DNA of 64,000 bases, from contig JBFONU010000002.1 of the NCBI GenBank assembly GCA_040779345.1, positions 370,585-434,584 of the forward strand. The letters are read 5' to 3'. Under the pieces are notes generated by a model. That model was not told the DNA's origin. It did no database searches and worked only from the letters and a program-made list of their open reading frames with translations. The position numbers were made by a program, and so were the translations under genes. Each line of letters begins with the position of its first letter. The stretch's first letter is position 1. This stretch comes from Thalassotalea_H sp040779345 (lineage in GTDB: Bacteria > Pseudomonadota > Gammaproteobacteria > Enterobacterales > Alteromonadaceae). This document shows, in pieces, positions 52,908 to 61,968 of this stretch.

Positions 52908-54203
52908 ATGAAAATATTGCCACGTAGTGCGTTTGGGCAAACCATTGTATTAATTGGTGCTTTACTGCTTGTAAATCAGGCTGTTACGTTAATTTCAATT
53001 ATGATTTATATCGTGCAGCCAAATTCTATTCAAGTTGACCAATTACTTGCGAAGCAAGTTAAAGTCGTTTTTATCGATGTAAAAGACCCGGTAATGAGTC
53101 CCGCTATGGCAAAAGCCTTTCAGCGTGAAACAGGTATTGGCGTTTATACCGAAGAGCATGCAATGTCTGAAGGATTGTCAGATGCGATCTATGAAGAAAT
53201 GCGCTCTTTGATCATGTCTGAACTTCTCGGTGGGCCTGCAGAAGTTAGGTTCTCCCAAGGCGAAGAATTTCTTTTTTGGATCCGTCCTCCTCAAGCACCT
53301 AACTATTGGGTTAAAATTCCTATTAATAGTTTAGAAGAAGCTAATTATTCTCCCTTGATCATTGTCTTAGCCATTTTGGGCGCTTTGAGTGTCATTGGAG
53401 GTTGGCTGTTTGTTCGGCAAATTAATAGGCCACTTAAAGCATTGCAATCTGCAGCTCATGATGTTGGTCGTGGTGAATTTCCAGAGCCGTTGGCTGAGCA
53501 AGGTACAACTGAAATTGTTGCTGTTACCCAGGCATTTAATCATATGTCTAAGGGGATTAAACAATTAGAAGACGACAGAAACTTACTGATGGCGGGTATT
53601 TCACATGATCTTCGTACACCACTAACTCGTATTCGTTTAGCAACAGAAATGATGTCAAAGCATGACGAATTTCTTAAAGATGGCATTGATGGTGATATTG
53701 ACGATATGAATACCATTATCGATCAATTTATTGATTACATTCGTCATGACAGTAAAGATAAAGCTGAGTTTGAAGATCTCAATGTTTTACTCAGTGAAGT
53801 GGTGCAAGCTGAAGCTATTAACGATCGTAACATAACCTTTACCGCCCAGCCATTAGCAAAAATACCTTTACGTTATGTAGCCATTAAGCGGGTAGTGGCG
53901 AACTTAATTCAAAATGCTATTCGCTATAGCGAAGATGATATTGAGATCTGTTCGGGTAAAGACCAATCAGGACGATTTGCTTACTTTACGGTATGTGATT
54001 CTGGTCCTGGCATTCCAGATCAAGATATTGAACGTTTATTCCAGCCCTTTACCCAAGGTGATAAAGCCAGAGGAACGGAAGGAAGTGGTTTGGGTTTAGC
54101 TATTATCAAACGGATTGTTGATACTCATGGTGGCAGAATATTATTGAAAAATCGCGAAGAAGGTGGCTTATCAGCCAAAGTGTTACTGCCCATGTCACAT
54201 TAA
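52908..54203 (+). CDS. envZ: Sensor histidine kinase EnvZ
   Basis: A 431-residue inner-membrane kinase. It has an N-terminal transmembrane helix, a periplasmic loop, a second helix around residues 150-168, a HAMP linker (RQINRPLKALQSAAHDVGRG), the dimerization helix with phospho-accepting His233 in AGISHDLRTPLTRIRL, and an ATPase domain with NLIQNAIRYS (N box), DSGPGIPD (G1) and GSGLGLAIIKRI (G2). It phosphorylates and dephosphorylates OmpR. The periplasmic part differs from E. coli but the catalytic core is highly similar. A Tat-signal peptide gene follows 109 bp downstream. Confidence 0.94.
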   Translation: MKILPRSAFGQTIVLIGALLLVNQAVTLISIMIYIVQPNSIQVDQLLAKQVKVVFIDVKDPVMSPAMAKAFQRETGIGVYTEEHAMSEGLSDAIYEEMRSLIMSELLGGPAEVRFSQGEEFLFWIRPPQAPNYWVKIPINSLEEANYSPLIIVLAILGALSVIGGWLFVRQINRPLKALQSAAHDVGRGEFPEPLAEQGTTEIVAVTQAFNHMSKGIKQLEDDRNLLMAGISHDLRTPLTRIRLATEMMSKHDEFLKDGIDGDIDDMNTIIDQFIDYIRHDSKDKAEFEDLNVLLSEVVQAEAINDRNITFTAQPLAKIPLRYVAIKRVVANLIQNAIRYSEDDIEICSGKDQSGRFAYFTVCDSGPGIPDQDIERLFQPFTQGDKARGTEGSGLGLAIIKRIVDTHGGRILLKNREEGGLSAKVLLPMSH

Positions 54204-54312
54204 TTTTTTGCGCACGTTATGATAAAAAGCCACTCACTATAATATTTACACAAATCCTGTTATGCTTAAGCTATTAGTTAAGCTGAAATCATTAGGTTGT
54301 TAGGTGGTAATT

Positions 54313-54501
54313 ATGACTAAATCAAAAGATATTCAACAAAATGACGATTTGATAGAAACATCAAATGATCGTCGTAAGTTTTTAGAAAAATTTGGTAAAC
54401 TTGCTGTTGTTACCCCTTTGGCGGTTACAGCATTAATGTCACCTACAACTTCTGCAGCCCCTAAATCTGGTTGTAATAAAAATGGCAGAAATTGTAAATA
54501 A
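54313..54501 (+). CDS. Minipeptide with Tat-like signal and Cys-containing C-terminus
   Basis: A 62-residue protein. Residues about 18-50 look like a twin-arginine signal (DRRKFLEKFGKLAVVTPLAV) followed by a hydrophobic run and a cleavage-like TTSAA. What remains is a basic tail of only about 13-14 residues with two Cys (PKSGCNKNGRNCK). The ATG at 54313 has AGGTGG (54302-54307) 5 bases upstream, so it is a good start. The next gene, an HPr-kinase-related protein with a PqqD-like N-terminus, begins 14 bp after the stop, so the two are probably co-transcribed. It may be a substrate of that cassette; no named family is recognised. Confidence 0.7.
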   Translation: MTKSKDIQQNDDLIETSNDRRKFLEKFGKLAVVTPLAVTALMSPTTSAAPKSGCNKNGRNCK

Positions 54502-54515
54502 ATAAGCGTGTAAAA

Positions 54516-55706
54516 GTGGCGGGCATTGCTAAAATTCAATTAAAGACGCAGCACTTAATTCTCTATACTGAATTAGACCAAGGTATGGTTTTTCATACAA
54601 TAAAGCAGTCTCTTTACCAATTACCGCCCCTTTCAATTAGCTTATTATTAGCAATAGATGAAGGCCTTAATAAACAGGCCGTTATTGATAAGATCTCAGC
54701 ATTAAGTCAATTAGCCAAAGCTAAACTATTAGCACCTTACGATAAAGTCGCCGCACTTTTTTCGACACAAATAGAGCCTGCTGCTTATATAGATGGCAAA
54801 TATCCTGAATTTTTTACTGCGATCTCGTCATGCTTAGTAGCCGAAAAATCTCAATTTAACACTTATCAAATAGCCCAAACGACATTTTTAATAGAAACCA
54901 ACCACAAAGAGCTTTGTGAAGAAATATCGAAGTTACTCGCGCCTTGTAAACAAACAAAGGCAGAAGTCGATTTTCAGATAACCATCGAAGAAGCGTCAGA
55001 AAACCCTAACTTATTTACTATTGTTAACAATGGATTAAAGATTGAGAATAATCTCCCTTTAGATCATGTTCTGCCTCATCTCATTGATAGACTACAAATT
55101 TTAAGTTTTCAAAAAACTAATTATCAATATTGTTTCCATGGTGCAGCAATTAAGACTGAATTTGGAAATTTGTTATTACCAGGTAGCTCCGGCGCAGGTA
55201 AATCAACCTTAAGTGCTATTTTAGCCAATGATAATAGCGCACTTTTTTCAGATGAAATGATAGTGCTAGACGATCACTTTCAACTAACCACAATAAATTT
55301 ACCTATTGCTATTAAATCGGGTAGTTGGCCATATTTAATGGATATTTACCCTGAACTTAAGTCTCAAACGGTTTGGCAACGTGAGGATGGCAGAAAACTA
55401 AAATATATTTGGCCGTTAAATTTTGCTCAAGAAGAACAAACCACTGCAGTGAACAAAACCCTTTTAATTAACCCTTGTTATAAAAAATCGGCTGATAAGC
55501 ATGAAGCGCATCAAGTTGAACTGAGTATTATCGACACAATTACATTAATGACCAAAGGAGGCTACCAAGTGGCTCATCAGTTAACTGATGTCAAAGTAGA
55601 GCGTTTAATTAATTTTTTAGCTAAAGTTAGCTGTTATAAAATAACTTATCAATCGAGCGAGCAAGCCTTGATAACGCTTAAGCAACTATGGCAAGACCAG
55701 AAATGA
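54516..55706 (+). CDS. HPr-kinase-related protein with PqqD-like N-terminal region
   Basis: A 396-residue protein. Residues about 8-70 (LILYTELDQGMVFHTIKQSL ... LLAIDEGLNKQAVIDKI) resemble a PqqD/RRE winged helix that binds precursor peptides. The C-terminal half is a HprK-type kinase: FHGAAIKTEFGNLLLPGSSG with the P-loop GSSGAGKST (about 223-231) and the SDEMIVLDD acidic motif. It lacks the N-terminal domain of true HPr kinases and no HPr gene is nearby. Relatives (HprK-rel-A type) occur with exopolysaccharide/exosortase loci, and similar kinases modify lasso peptides. The GTG start has no strong ribosome-binding site, and the 3' end overlaps the nucleotidyltransferase gene. Confidence 0.8.
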   Translation: MAGIAKIQLKTQHLILYTELDQGMVFHTIKQSLYQLPPLSISLLLAIDEGLNKQAVIDKISALSQLAKAKLLAPYDKVAALFSTQIEPAAYIDGKYPEFFTAISSCLVAEKSQFNTYQIAQTTFLIETNHKELCEEISKLLAPCKQTKAEVDFQITIEEASENPNLFTIVNNGLKIENNLPLDHVLPHLIDRLQILSFQKTNYQYCFHGAAIKTEFGNLLLPGSSGAGKSTLSAILANDNSALFSDEMIVLDDHFQLTTINLPIAIKSGSWPYLMDIYPELKSQTVWQREDGRKLKYIWPLNFAQEEQTTAVNKTLLINPCYKKSADKHEAHQVELSIIDTITLMTKGGYQVAHQLTDVKVERLINFLAKVSCYKITYQSSEQALITLKQLWQDQK

Positions 55707-56854
55707 CAGATAAAGTAGTTATTGGTTATGAAACTATTATCGACCTAGTTAACTGGTTAACACATGAACAACACTATGAAAATACACAGCTTGCAAGACT
55801 TCAAAAAGAATCAACTTATATCCCTTTAATAAAGTTAGCGAATAACTTTTGGTTGATTGGTGCACTTTGCCAACGTATTAGGGAGAAAAACGTTTGGCAA
55901 TTATTACCTGAAGACTTAACTGGTTACTTGTCTGAAATCGAAAAGGCATACTTATCTCGCTCTGAAACTATTTATCAAGAAGCCATTTTTTGTTGTCGAA
56001 TACTGAATAAAAATAATATCCGTGTGATCATGCTCAAAGGTATAGCGGGGTTATTTAACGGCAGTTACAAGCATATCAGTGAGCGTTTTATGGCAGATAT
56101 CGACCTATTAGTATCAAATGAGCAGTTAAACGACAGCTTTTCTACTTTACAAAGTGCTGGTTTTTATGAAAATGCCAATGAATTCGATATTAGCCCCGTC
56201 GATCACCACCATTTACCTCCTTTAATAAGAGCAAATGGTTGTTGTTATGTCGAATTACATCGTTTGGGACTTAAAAAATCGGTCAGTGACATATTAACAA
56301 CCCAAGAAATTTGGCAAAAGTGTGTACCACTGACAATAGAACAAGATATGGATGTATTTCAGCTTGCGCCCAGCCATCAGTTAATTCTTGCTATTGCGCA
56401 CAGTGAACTATCCGATAAAAACTATGATAATAAAACATTCGAATTAAAACAATTGCATAACATTTACGTTATCGCTCACTATTTTTATCAAGAAATAGAT
56501 TGGGTATTAGTGAAATCTCATTTTATCCGTGTTGGCCACCTAACAGTTTTAAACAGTACCTTGTTTAGCTTGTTAAAATTATTTAACTTTACAACGCCAA
56601 TCACAAATTTAATTGATGACGATGCAAAAAAACACGTTGAGACAAGCATAGAAAAGTATTTATCCACTCAAGGTGAACTGACTTTAGTGAGTCGAATAAT
56701 AACTTTAGTGAGAGGTTATCAAAAAGAAACCATCTTAAATTTATATGGCACTGATCATTATTTTCCTGTCCTTACTGGGAGATTGAAGCACTTTAAAAGG
56801 CATGTAAAAATGGTATTTGAGATGGTTTCAAGCAGTTTTCCGAAAAAAAAATAA
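55703..56854 (+). CDS. Nucleotidyltransferase family protein (PF14907 type)
   Basis: A 383-residue protein of the uncharacterised nucleotidyltransferase family often found beside HprK-related kinases. The active-site region reads VIMLKGIAGLFNGSY ... RFMADIDLLVSNEQL, with the DxD metal-binding pair at Asp132 and Asp134, and further on HRLGLKKSVSD and LILAIAHSEL. It may transfer a nucleotide to the peptide or protein handled by the preceding kinase, or to a sugar. The ATG at 55703 overlaps the kinase stop as ATGA; another ATG at 55688 is possible. A glycosyl- or peptide-synthesis enzyme is not adjacent. Confidence 0.8.
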   Translation: MTDKVVIGYETIIDLVNWLTHEQHYENTQLARLQKESTYIPLIKLANNFWLIGALCQRIREKNVWQLLPEDLTGYLSEIEKAYLSRSETIYQEAIFCCRILNKNNIRVIMLKGIAGLFNGSYKHISERFMADIDLLVSNEQLNDSFSTLQSAGFYENANEFDISPVDHHHLPPLIRANGCCYVELHRLGLKKSVSDILTTQEIWQKCVPLTIEQDMDVFQLAPSHQLILAIAHSELSDKNYDNKTFELKQLHNIYVIAHYFYQEIDWVLVKSHFIRVGHLTVLNSTLFSLLKLFNFTTPITNLIDDDAKKHVETSIEKYLSTQGELTLVSRIITLVRGYQKETILNLYGTDHYFPVLTGRLKHFKRHVKMVFEMVSSSFPKKK

Positions 56855-56979
56855 TATAATCAACTTGCATGAACGCTCGGTATCGCGATAAATGTAACAA
56901 AATTGTTGCTGCATGCTTGTTTTATACGCAAAAATCCTGTGCAATAGTATTATTAAAGATAAGCATATTATTGTTAAAC

Positions 56980-58170
56980 ATGAGCCAAAGAATTTGGATT
57001 AAAATTAGTCATTTTTTACTACTCACTTTGTTTTTTAACATCGTCGCTATTGCACAAGATGAATTTATTACAGAGTCAGGGAATCACTTTGATCTTTCTT
57101 TAGCGACAGAATTAGGCAGTGTCGATAATTTCTTGTTTGATAATAAAGATGAACAGTCGACGACATTTGTTTCTTTTTCACCAAGCCTGAAAATTCAAAC
57201 GCAATTTCAACGGCAGTTATTGCGTATTGAAGCGAAAAGTGAGCATAGAAAATATCAAGATTTTTCAAGAGATGATCATACTAATTTTTCTATAGCGCCT
57301 CGTTATCAATTCAAATTAGCTGAAAATAAAGCGATATTTGTTAATGGCTCTTTCAACAATTTATATGAAAATCGTGGTACGGGACTTTCATTAGGGAATG
57401 GCTCTTTCCTTAATAAGGGCGATAATATTGCAAGAACGGATATTTCCGGAGGCTATTTATTTGGTCGTAAAGACTCAGTAGCAAAATTTAGAATTGAGAT
57501 CGGTCATTTTGAAAGTCGCTATCAAACAAGAAGAGATACAACTTTCCTTTTAGATAAGCAAAATCAATACGCTGATTTATCATTCGACTATTTATTGTCT
57601 GGGCAGTCCTATTTATCTAGTAATTTTGTGATGGAAAAGCTGTCATCAGAAAATAATGGATTACTTGATAAAGAGAAATATATCGCCTTAGTGGGTATTA
57701 AGTGGCAAACAACTGAAATAAGCCAATTCGCTTTATTGCTGGGATATCAAGAAATAAAGTTTGATCAATCAACGTTTGCTGATGACAATGCTTTTAAGTG
57801 GCGTTTCGGTTTTAATTGGCATCCGATATATTCAACTAAACTCTCTTTTCGTACAGAAAGAGATTTTGAAGAGGCTAACAGGTTATCGAATAGTTATCGG
57901 GTGGTTGATAACTATGATATGAAAATAATGTCAAATTTTACTGATTTTTTTCAAGCTGTTGCCGTTATAGGGATTAAACAAGAAAAAATTATTTATCAAC
58001 AAGGTACTGAAGAGGAAGACTATATTTTTGCTAACCTTCGCCTTAATTACAAAAGAAACGATTGGTTAACATTATATGTCGAGTACGATGTTAATGATTT
58101 AGATGCGAGCGACTCAGTGTTCAATTACCAGCGAAATAGCATTTCAGTGGGGTTTAATGTTACAATCTAA
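56980..58170 (+). CDS. Outer-membrane beta-barrel of exopolysaccharide locus (BBP2_2/EpsL-like)
   Basis: An outer-membrane beta-barrel of about 396 residues with a signal peptide (FLLLTLFFNIVAIAQ). The mature start NHFDLSLATELGSVDNFLFD and repeated strands (FSPSLKIQTQFQRQLLRIEA, LFGRKDSVAKFRIEIGHFES) match the BBP2_2 / EpsL-like family that sits in polysaccharide export loci. It ends in RNSISVGFNVTI, as expected for a barrel. The ATG at 56980 is chosen because the signal peptide begins there; an upstream ATG at 56869 would add 37 residues and neither has a good ribosome-binding site. The export protein gene begins inside its 3' end. Confidence 0.75.
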   Translation: MSQRIWIKISHFLLLTLFFNIVAIAQDEFITESGNHFDLSLATELGSVDNFLFDNKDEQSTTFVSFSPSLKIQTQFQRQLLRIEAKSEHRKYQDFSRDDHTNFSIAPRYQFKLAENKAIFVNGSFNNLYENRGTGLSLGNGSFLNKGDNIARTDISGGYLFGRKDSVAKFRIEIGHFESRYQTRRDTTFLLDKQNQYADLSFDYLLSGQSYLSSNFVMEKLSSENNGLLDKEKYIALVGIKWQTTEISQFALLLGYQEIKFDQSTFADDNAFKWRFGFNWHPIYSTKLSFRTERDFEEANRLSNSYRVVDNYDMKIMSNFTDFFQAVAVIGIKQEKIIYQQGTEEEDYIFANLRLNYKRNDWLTLYVEYDVNDLDASDSVFNYQRNSISVGFNVTI

Positions 58171-58708
58171 GATTGATTGTTTAAAAAATGTGCGATTGAT
58201 TGTCGTTATATGCTTACTCTTTGTCGTAGGCAGTGGCACGGTCGTGGCGTCTGAATACGTATTAGGTCCAGGAGATCAGATATCTATTACAGTTTATAAT
58301 GAACCTGATCTTACCACTAAGGTAAAAATTAATAAGTCAGGATTTATTTCATTTCCTTTTTTAGACGATATTAAAGTGATTGGTTTATCGCCAAAGAAGT
58401 TAGAAAATGTCATTAAAGAAGGGCTATTAGGAGATTATTTAATTGATCCCCAAGTAACTGTTTCGATTGCACAGTATCGGCCCTTTTTTATTCACGGACA
58501 AGTAAAAAGCCCTGGTGGCTATCCTTATCAAGATGATTTAACGCTTGATAAGGCGATAGCGTTAGCGGGTGGTTTAGCTAATAGAGCATCTAAAACAGAT
58601 TGGAAAATTACAAGGATTGTTGATGGAAAAAGCGTCATAATTGCAGCGACAGTTGTGACATTGGTCTACCCAGACGATATTATTGAGATAGAGCAAAGTT
58701 TCTTTTGA
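58157..58708 (+). CDS. Polysaccharide export protein (Wza/Poly_export family)
   Basis: A 183-residue export protein with a signal peptide (LIVVICLLFVVGSGTVVASEY). The Poly_export domain is YVLGPGDQISITVYNEPDLT and an SLBB-like domain follows (FFIHGQVKSPGGYPYQDDLT). It is much shorter than E. coli Wza and lacks the C-terminal amphipathic helix, like exosortase-linked export proteins; the adjacent barrel may form the outer-membrane pore instead. The ATG at 58157 overlaps the barrel gene and has a GGGG ribosome-binding site 5 bases upstream. It ends within the TTG start of the next gene. No lipobox is evident. Confidence 0.85.
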   Translation: MLQSKIDCLKNVRLIVVICLLFVVGSGTVVASEYVLGPGDQISITVYNEPDLTTKVKINKSGFISFPFLDDIKVIGLSPKKLENVIKEGLLGDYLIDPQVTVSIAQYRPFFIHGQVKSPGGYPYQDDLTLDKAIALAGGLANRASKTDWKITRIVDGKSVIIAATVVTLVYPDDIIEIEQSFF

Positions 58709-60858
58709 TCACGAATGAAAATGAACAAATAAACGCCGTACAAGATGAGGTAAACTTAAAAGAAGTTTTAAGTCCTCTGTGGACAAGGCGTTGGAAAATT
58801 ATTTTCTTCACACTACTTATGACCACAGTGGTGGCTTTTTACGTATCTCTTTTAAAGCACTCCTATAAAGCCACGGCAATTCTTCAAATTGGTAGTAATA
58901 AGCCGACTAATACATTGTCAATTAACGATGCATTTAATGAAAGTGCCGCCAGTTATGAACAAATTCAAACACAGTATGAATTACTGCGTTCTAGAAAATT
59001 TGCAGAAAGAGTGGTTTCAAAGTTAAACCTTACCGAGCATGAGGAATTTAACAGCGGTAAGTACAATGATAAAGTGACCTTTTTAGCTGAAAAAGGTAAA
59101 TCACCGGTTACTCCTTCAATTGGTCAAGTTGTTGGCTCTTTTCAGGGCAGGTTATCCATCTCTCCCATAGTTGAAACAGAGTTAGTTAAAATTAGCTTTA
59201 CCGCTTATGATCCCTTGTTAGCCCGCCGAGTGGCTAATCAGGTTGGACAAACGTATTTACAGTATCAAGATGAAATTCATAGCGCTTCGAAAGAATCGAC
59301 CTCACAGTGGTTAGTAGACCAACTAGAGGAGTTAGGTAAAAAACTTGAGTCCTCTGAACAGGCGCTACAGGCTTATCGAGAAAGTGAAGGTATTGTTGAT
59401 GTTAAAGGGGTTGATGGACTAATTGAATCTGAACTTACCGAGTTAACATCTTCTCTTTTACAAGCCTCTAAAAAAGAAGATGACTTGAAAGTTACTTATC
59501 AATATATTCAAAAACATAAAGGTAATTATGCCCAATTAACAGACTTGCAAGAAATTAATAGTAAGTCGAGTTATATCCAGTTACGTCGTTCAGAAGAACA
59601 AATAGAACGTAAACTTAATGAGCTTTCTCAACGATATGGTCCAAAACACCCCAAGAGAATGTCGGTTGAGGCAGAGTTAAGGTCTTTAAGATTAAATTTG
59701 GAACAACAAGTTAACGATTTAGTCATTGCCATTGAAAAAGAATACTTTTCTTCCGCCGAGAAAGTAAAGGCGACTACTGAACGATTAAATGAAACAAAAA
59801 ATAACTACCTAAAAGTTAGTCGATTAAAAAACAAATTTTCTCAATTAGAACGTGAAGTTGAAACCAATAAAGAGCTTTACAGTAGCTACTTAATTCGCCT
59901 GAAAGAAACTGATGCGATGGGGAATTATAAATCAAACTTTTATGTGCGCTTTATCGACAAAGCGATTACGCCTAAAGGGCCTGTTGCTCCGAATAAAACG
60001 ATGTCAGTTATTCTAGCGTTTATTTTATCATTAGGTTTTATTTCCGTAGTGGTTATCATGCGCGAATTGTTAATGGATACCTTGAATTCTCGCCGTAAAC
60101 TCGAAAACTTTAACGAAGCGCCTGTGTTAGCCGTATTACCTAAATTCAAATCGAAAGGGAAAGAAGGCGATAAGTATTTCACGGATAATCGTTTTGTCGA
60201 AGCGATTAGGACACTGAGAACGTCGATATTGTTTAGTCATGAGAGAAAACCACCCAAAGTGATTGCGGTAACTTCGTCTGTGCCCAATGAAGGAAAATCA
60301 ACAGTTGCTCTTGAACTAGCGCGTTCCTTTAGTGAAATGGAAAAAGTATTGTTGATTGAAGCTGACATGCGTCACCCTTCAATTTATAAAAATTTAGACT
60401 TGCCAGCACATCGCCCAGGACTCTCTAACTTGCTGGCTAAAACGCATCAGATTAATGAATGTATTATCAGAGATAAAAATGTCAAACTCGATATTTTAAC
60501 TTCTGGGATCACACCTGCTAACCCTTTAGCCTTCTTATCAATGAAGCGCTTTAGTATGTTGATCAAAGTATTTGGTAATTTTTACGATCGTATTATTATC
60601 GAAACGCCACCTGTTAATGCGGTGAGTGATGCGGTCATTATTTCAAGATTAGTTGATAGTGTTTTATATATTGTTCATGGCAGTAAAACTAAACGTGATC
60701 AAATTACTTCGGGCTTGCGTTTATTAAGACAAGTCAATGCACCGGTTGATGGGGTAATTATTAATCACAGTGAAAATATAGATACCGATAAATATCAAAG
60801 TAAATACTACACTGAAATGGGTAATATCATAAAGCTTCCTGTCCGCAAGCAAGGATAA
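58705..60858 (+). CDS. Wzc-like polysaccharide co-polymerase / BY-kinase
   Basis: A 717-residue inner-membrane protein that controls chain length and export of exopolysaccharide. An N-terminal Wzz domain with one transmembrane helix (IFFTLLMTTVVAFYVSLL), a long periplasmic coiled coil (about 190-400) and a second helix near 435-455 are followed by a cytoplasmic BY-kinase. Walker A is SVPNEGKSTVALELA with Lys531. In Walker A' (VLLIEADMRHPS) and Walker B (RIIIETPPV) the usual Asp is Glu (Glu552, Glu633). The C-terminus keeps a small Tyr cluster (DKYQSKYYTEM). Translation starts at TTG overlapping the previous stop (TTGA); no ATG is available. Confidence 0.87.
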   Translation: MITNENEQINAVQDEVNLKEVLSPLWTRRWKIIFFTLLMTTVVAFYVSLLKHSYKATAILQIGSNKPTNTLSINDAFNESAASYEQIQTQYELLRSRKFAERVVSKLNLTEHEEFNSGKYNDKVTFLAEKGKSPVTPSIGQVVGSFQGRLSISPIVETELVKISFTAYDPLLARRVANQVGQTYLQYQDEIHSASKESTSQWLVDQLEELGKKLESSEQALQAYRESEGIVDVKGVDGLIESELTELTSSLLQASKKEDDLKVTYQYIQKHKGNYAQLTDLQEINSKSSYIQLRRSEEQIERKLNELSQRYGPKHPKRMSVEAELRSLRLNLEQQVNDLVIAIEKEYFSSAEKVKATTERLNETKNNYLKVSRLKNKFSQLEREVETNKELYSSYLIRLKETDAMGNYKSNFYVRFIDKAITPKGPVAPNKTMSVILAFILSLGFISVVVIMRELLMDTLNSRRKLENFNEAPVLAVLPKFKSKGKEGDKYFTDNRFVEAIRTLRTSILFSHERKPPKVIAVTSSVPNEGKSTVALELARSFSEMEKVLLIEADMRHPSIYKNLDLPAHRPGLSNLLAKTHQINECIIRDKNVKLDILTSGITPANPLAFLSMKRFSMLIKVFGNFYDRIIIETPPVNAVSDAVIISRLVDSVLYIVHGSKTKRDQITSGLRLLRQVNAPVDGVIINHSENIDTDKYQSKYYTEMGNIIKLPVRKQG

Positions 60859-60922
60859 CACCCTAATAAGCAATATCTAAGCGGATTGTTTTCAATTACA
60901 ATGCTTAAAACACTCTTTCTAT

Positions 60923-61939
60923 ATGATCAAAATGCAACGCCAATTCATATTAACTCAGCATAATAGCTTTGCTTTCCCTGCCGTTTGTCCTGCTTTTTAC
61001 CAACCAAGCTCCTTACAGGAACTTGACATCATCATTGATGAGCTATCGCCGCCTTTTTATATTTTAGGAGAAGGTAGCAATACACTATTTACCGAACCAT
61101 CGACGACAACAATATTGCACCCAATATTGAAGGGGATTGCAGTTGAAGAAGACAACGATTGTGTATTCGTTACAGCTAAATGTGGAGAAAATTGGCATCA
61201 ATTAGTCAGTTTCTGCGTTGAAAATGGTTATTATGGTTTAGAGAATTTAGCTTTAATTCCAGGCAGTGTTGGTGCTGCACCCGTGCAAAATATTGGCGCC
61301 TATGGCACTGAGTTGTCGAGTGTTATTGAAAGCGTACAATGGTATGAATTTAAAACGAAAAAACTGATTAAGCTTGACCGGAATGCTTGTCAGTTCTCTT
61401 ATCGAGACAGTATTTTTAAACATTCATTAGCAGATAAAGGCGTGATTGTTGAGGTTACTTTTAAACTATCTAAATTATGGCAAGCCAATTTATCTTATCA
61501 AGGTTTAGACTTATTAGCGAAAAATGCCACTGCGATGGATGTTTTTCAGCAAGTTATCGCAATCCGTCAAGCAAAACTTCCTGATCCACTATCATTGCCT
61601 AACGCGGGGAGTTTCTTTAAAAACCCGATAGTTGATAACGCATTATTTAAGGTGTTAATCAAGCTGTATCCTGAAATGCCTTCTTATCCACAAGCCAATG
61701 AAAAGGTGAAATTAGCAGCCGGTTGGCTAATTGAAAAAGCTGGCATGAAAGGCTTTACGGTAAATGAAGTTGGTGTAGATAAAAATCAGGCCTTGGTTTT
61801 GGTCAATTATGCGAGTAAAAAAGGGCAGGATATTGTTAAGCTCGCTCATTATGTTCAAAAAGTGGTTCAAGAAAAATTTGATATCGTCCTTGAGCCTGAA
61901 GTAAGAATGCTCTCAAGCAATGGCTTGACCCAGCTTTAA
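60923..61939 (+). CDS. murB: UDP-N-acetylenolpyruvoylglucosamine reductase
   Basis: A 338-residue type I MurB, the FAD and NADPH-dependent enzyme that makes UDP-MurNAc for peptidoglycan. Seen are LGEGSNTLF, ENLALIPGSVGAAPVQNIGAYG (FAD site), CQFSYRDSIFK (Tyr and Ser catalytic region), LPNAGSFFKNP and the final LEPEVRMLS. This is the start of the murB-birA-coaX order common in gammaproteobacteria. M1 (60923) or M4 (60932) may be the start. birA follows after 29 bp. Confidence 0.96.
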   Translation: MIKMQRQFILTQHNSFAFPAVCPAFYQPSSLQELDIIIDELSPPFYILGEGSNTLFTEPSTTTILHPILKGIAVEEDNDCVFVTAKCGENWHQLVSFCVENGYYGLENLALIPGSVGAAPVQNIGAYGTELSSVIESVQWYEFKTKKLIKLDRNACQFSYRDSIFKHSLADKGVIVEVTFKLSKLWQANLSYQGLDLLAKNATAMDVFQQVIAIRQAKLPDPLSLPNAGSFFKNPIVDNALFKVLIKLYPEMPSYPQANEKVKLAAGWLIEKAGMKGFTVNEVGVDKNQALVLVNYASKKGQDIVKLAHYVQKVVQEKFDIVLEPEVRMLSSNGLTQL

Positions 61940-61968
61940 TAAATGATAATTAAAAGACTAATAGTGTT

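Noticed and set aside
54516..55706. True HPr kinase/phosphorylase of a PTS regulatory system
   Set aside because: The HprK N-terminal domain is absent, the N-terminus looks like PqqD, and no HPr or other PTS gene is adjacent.
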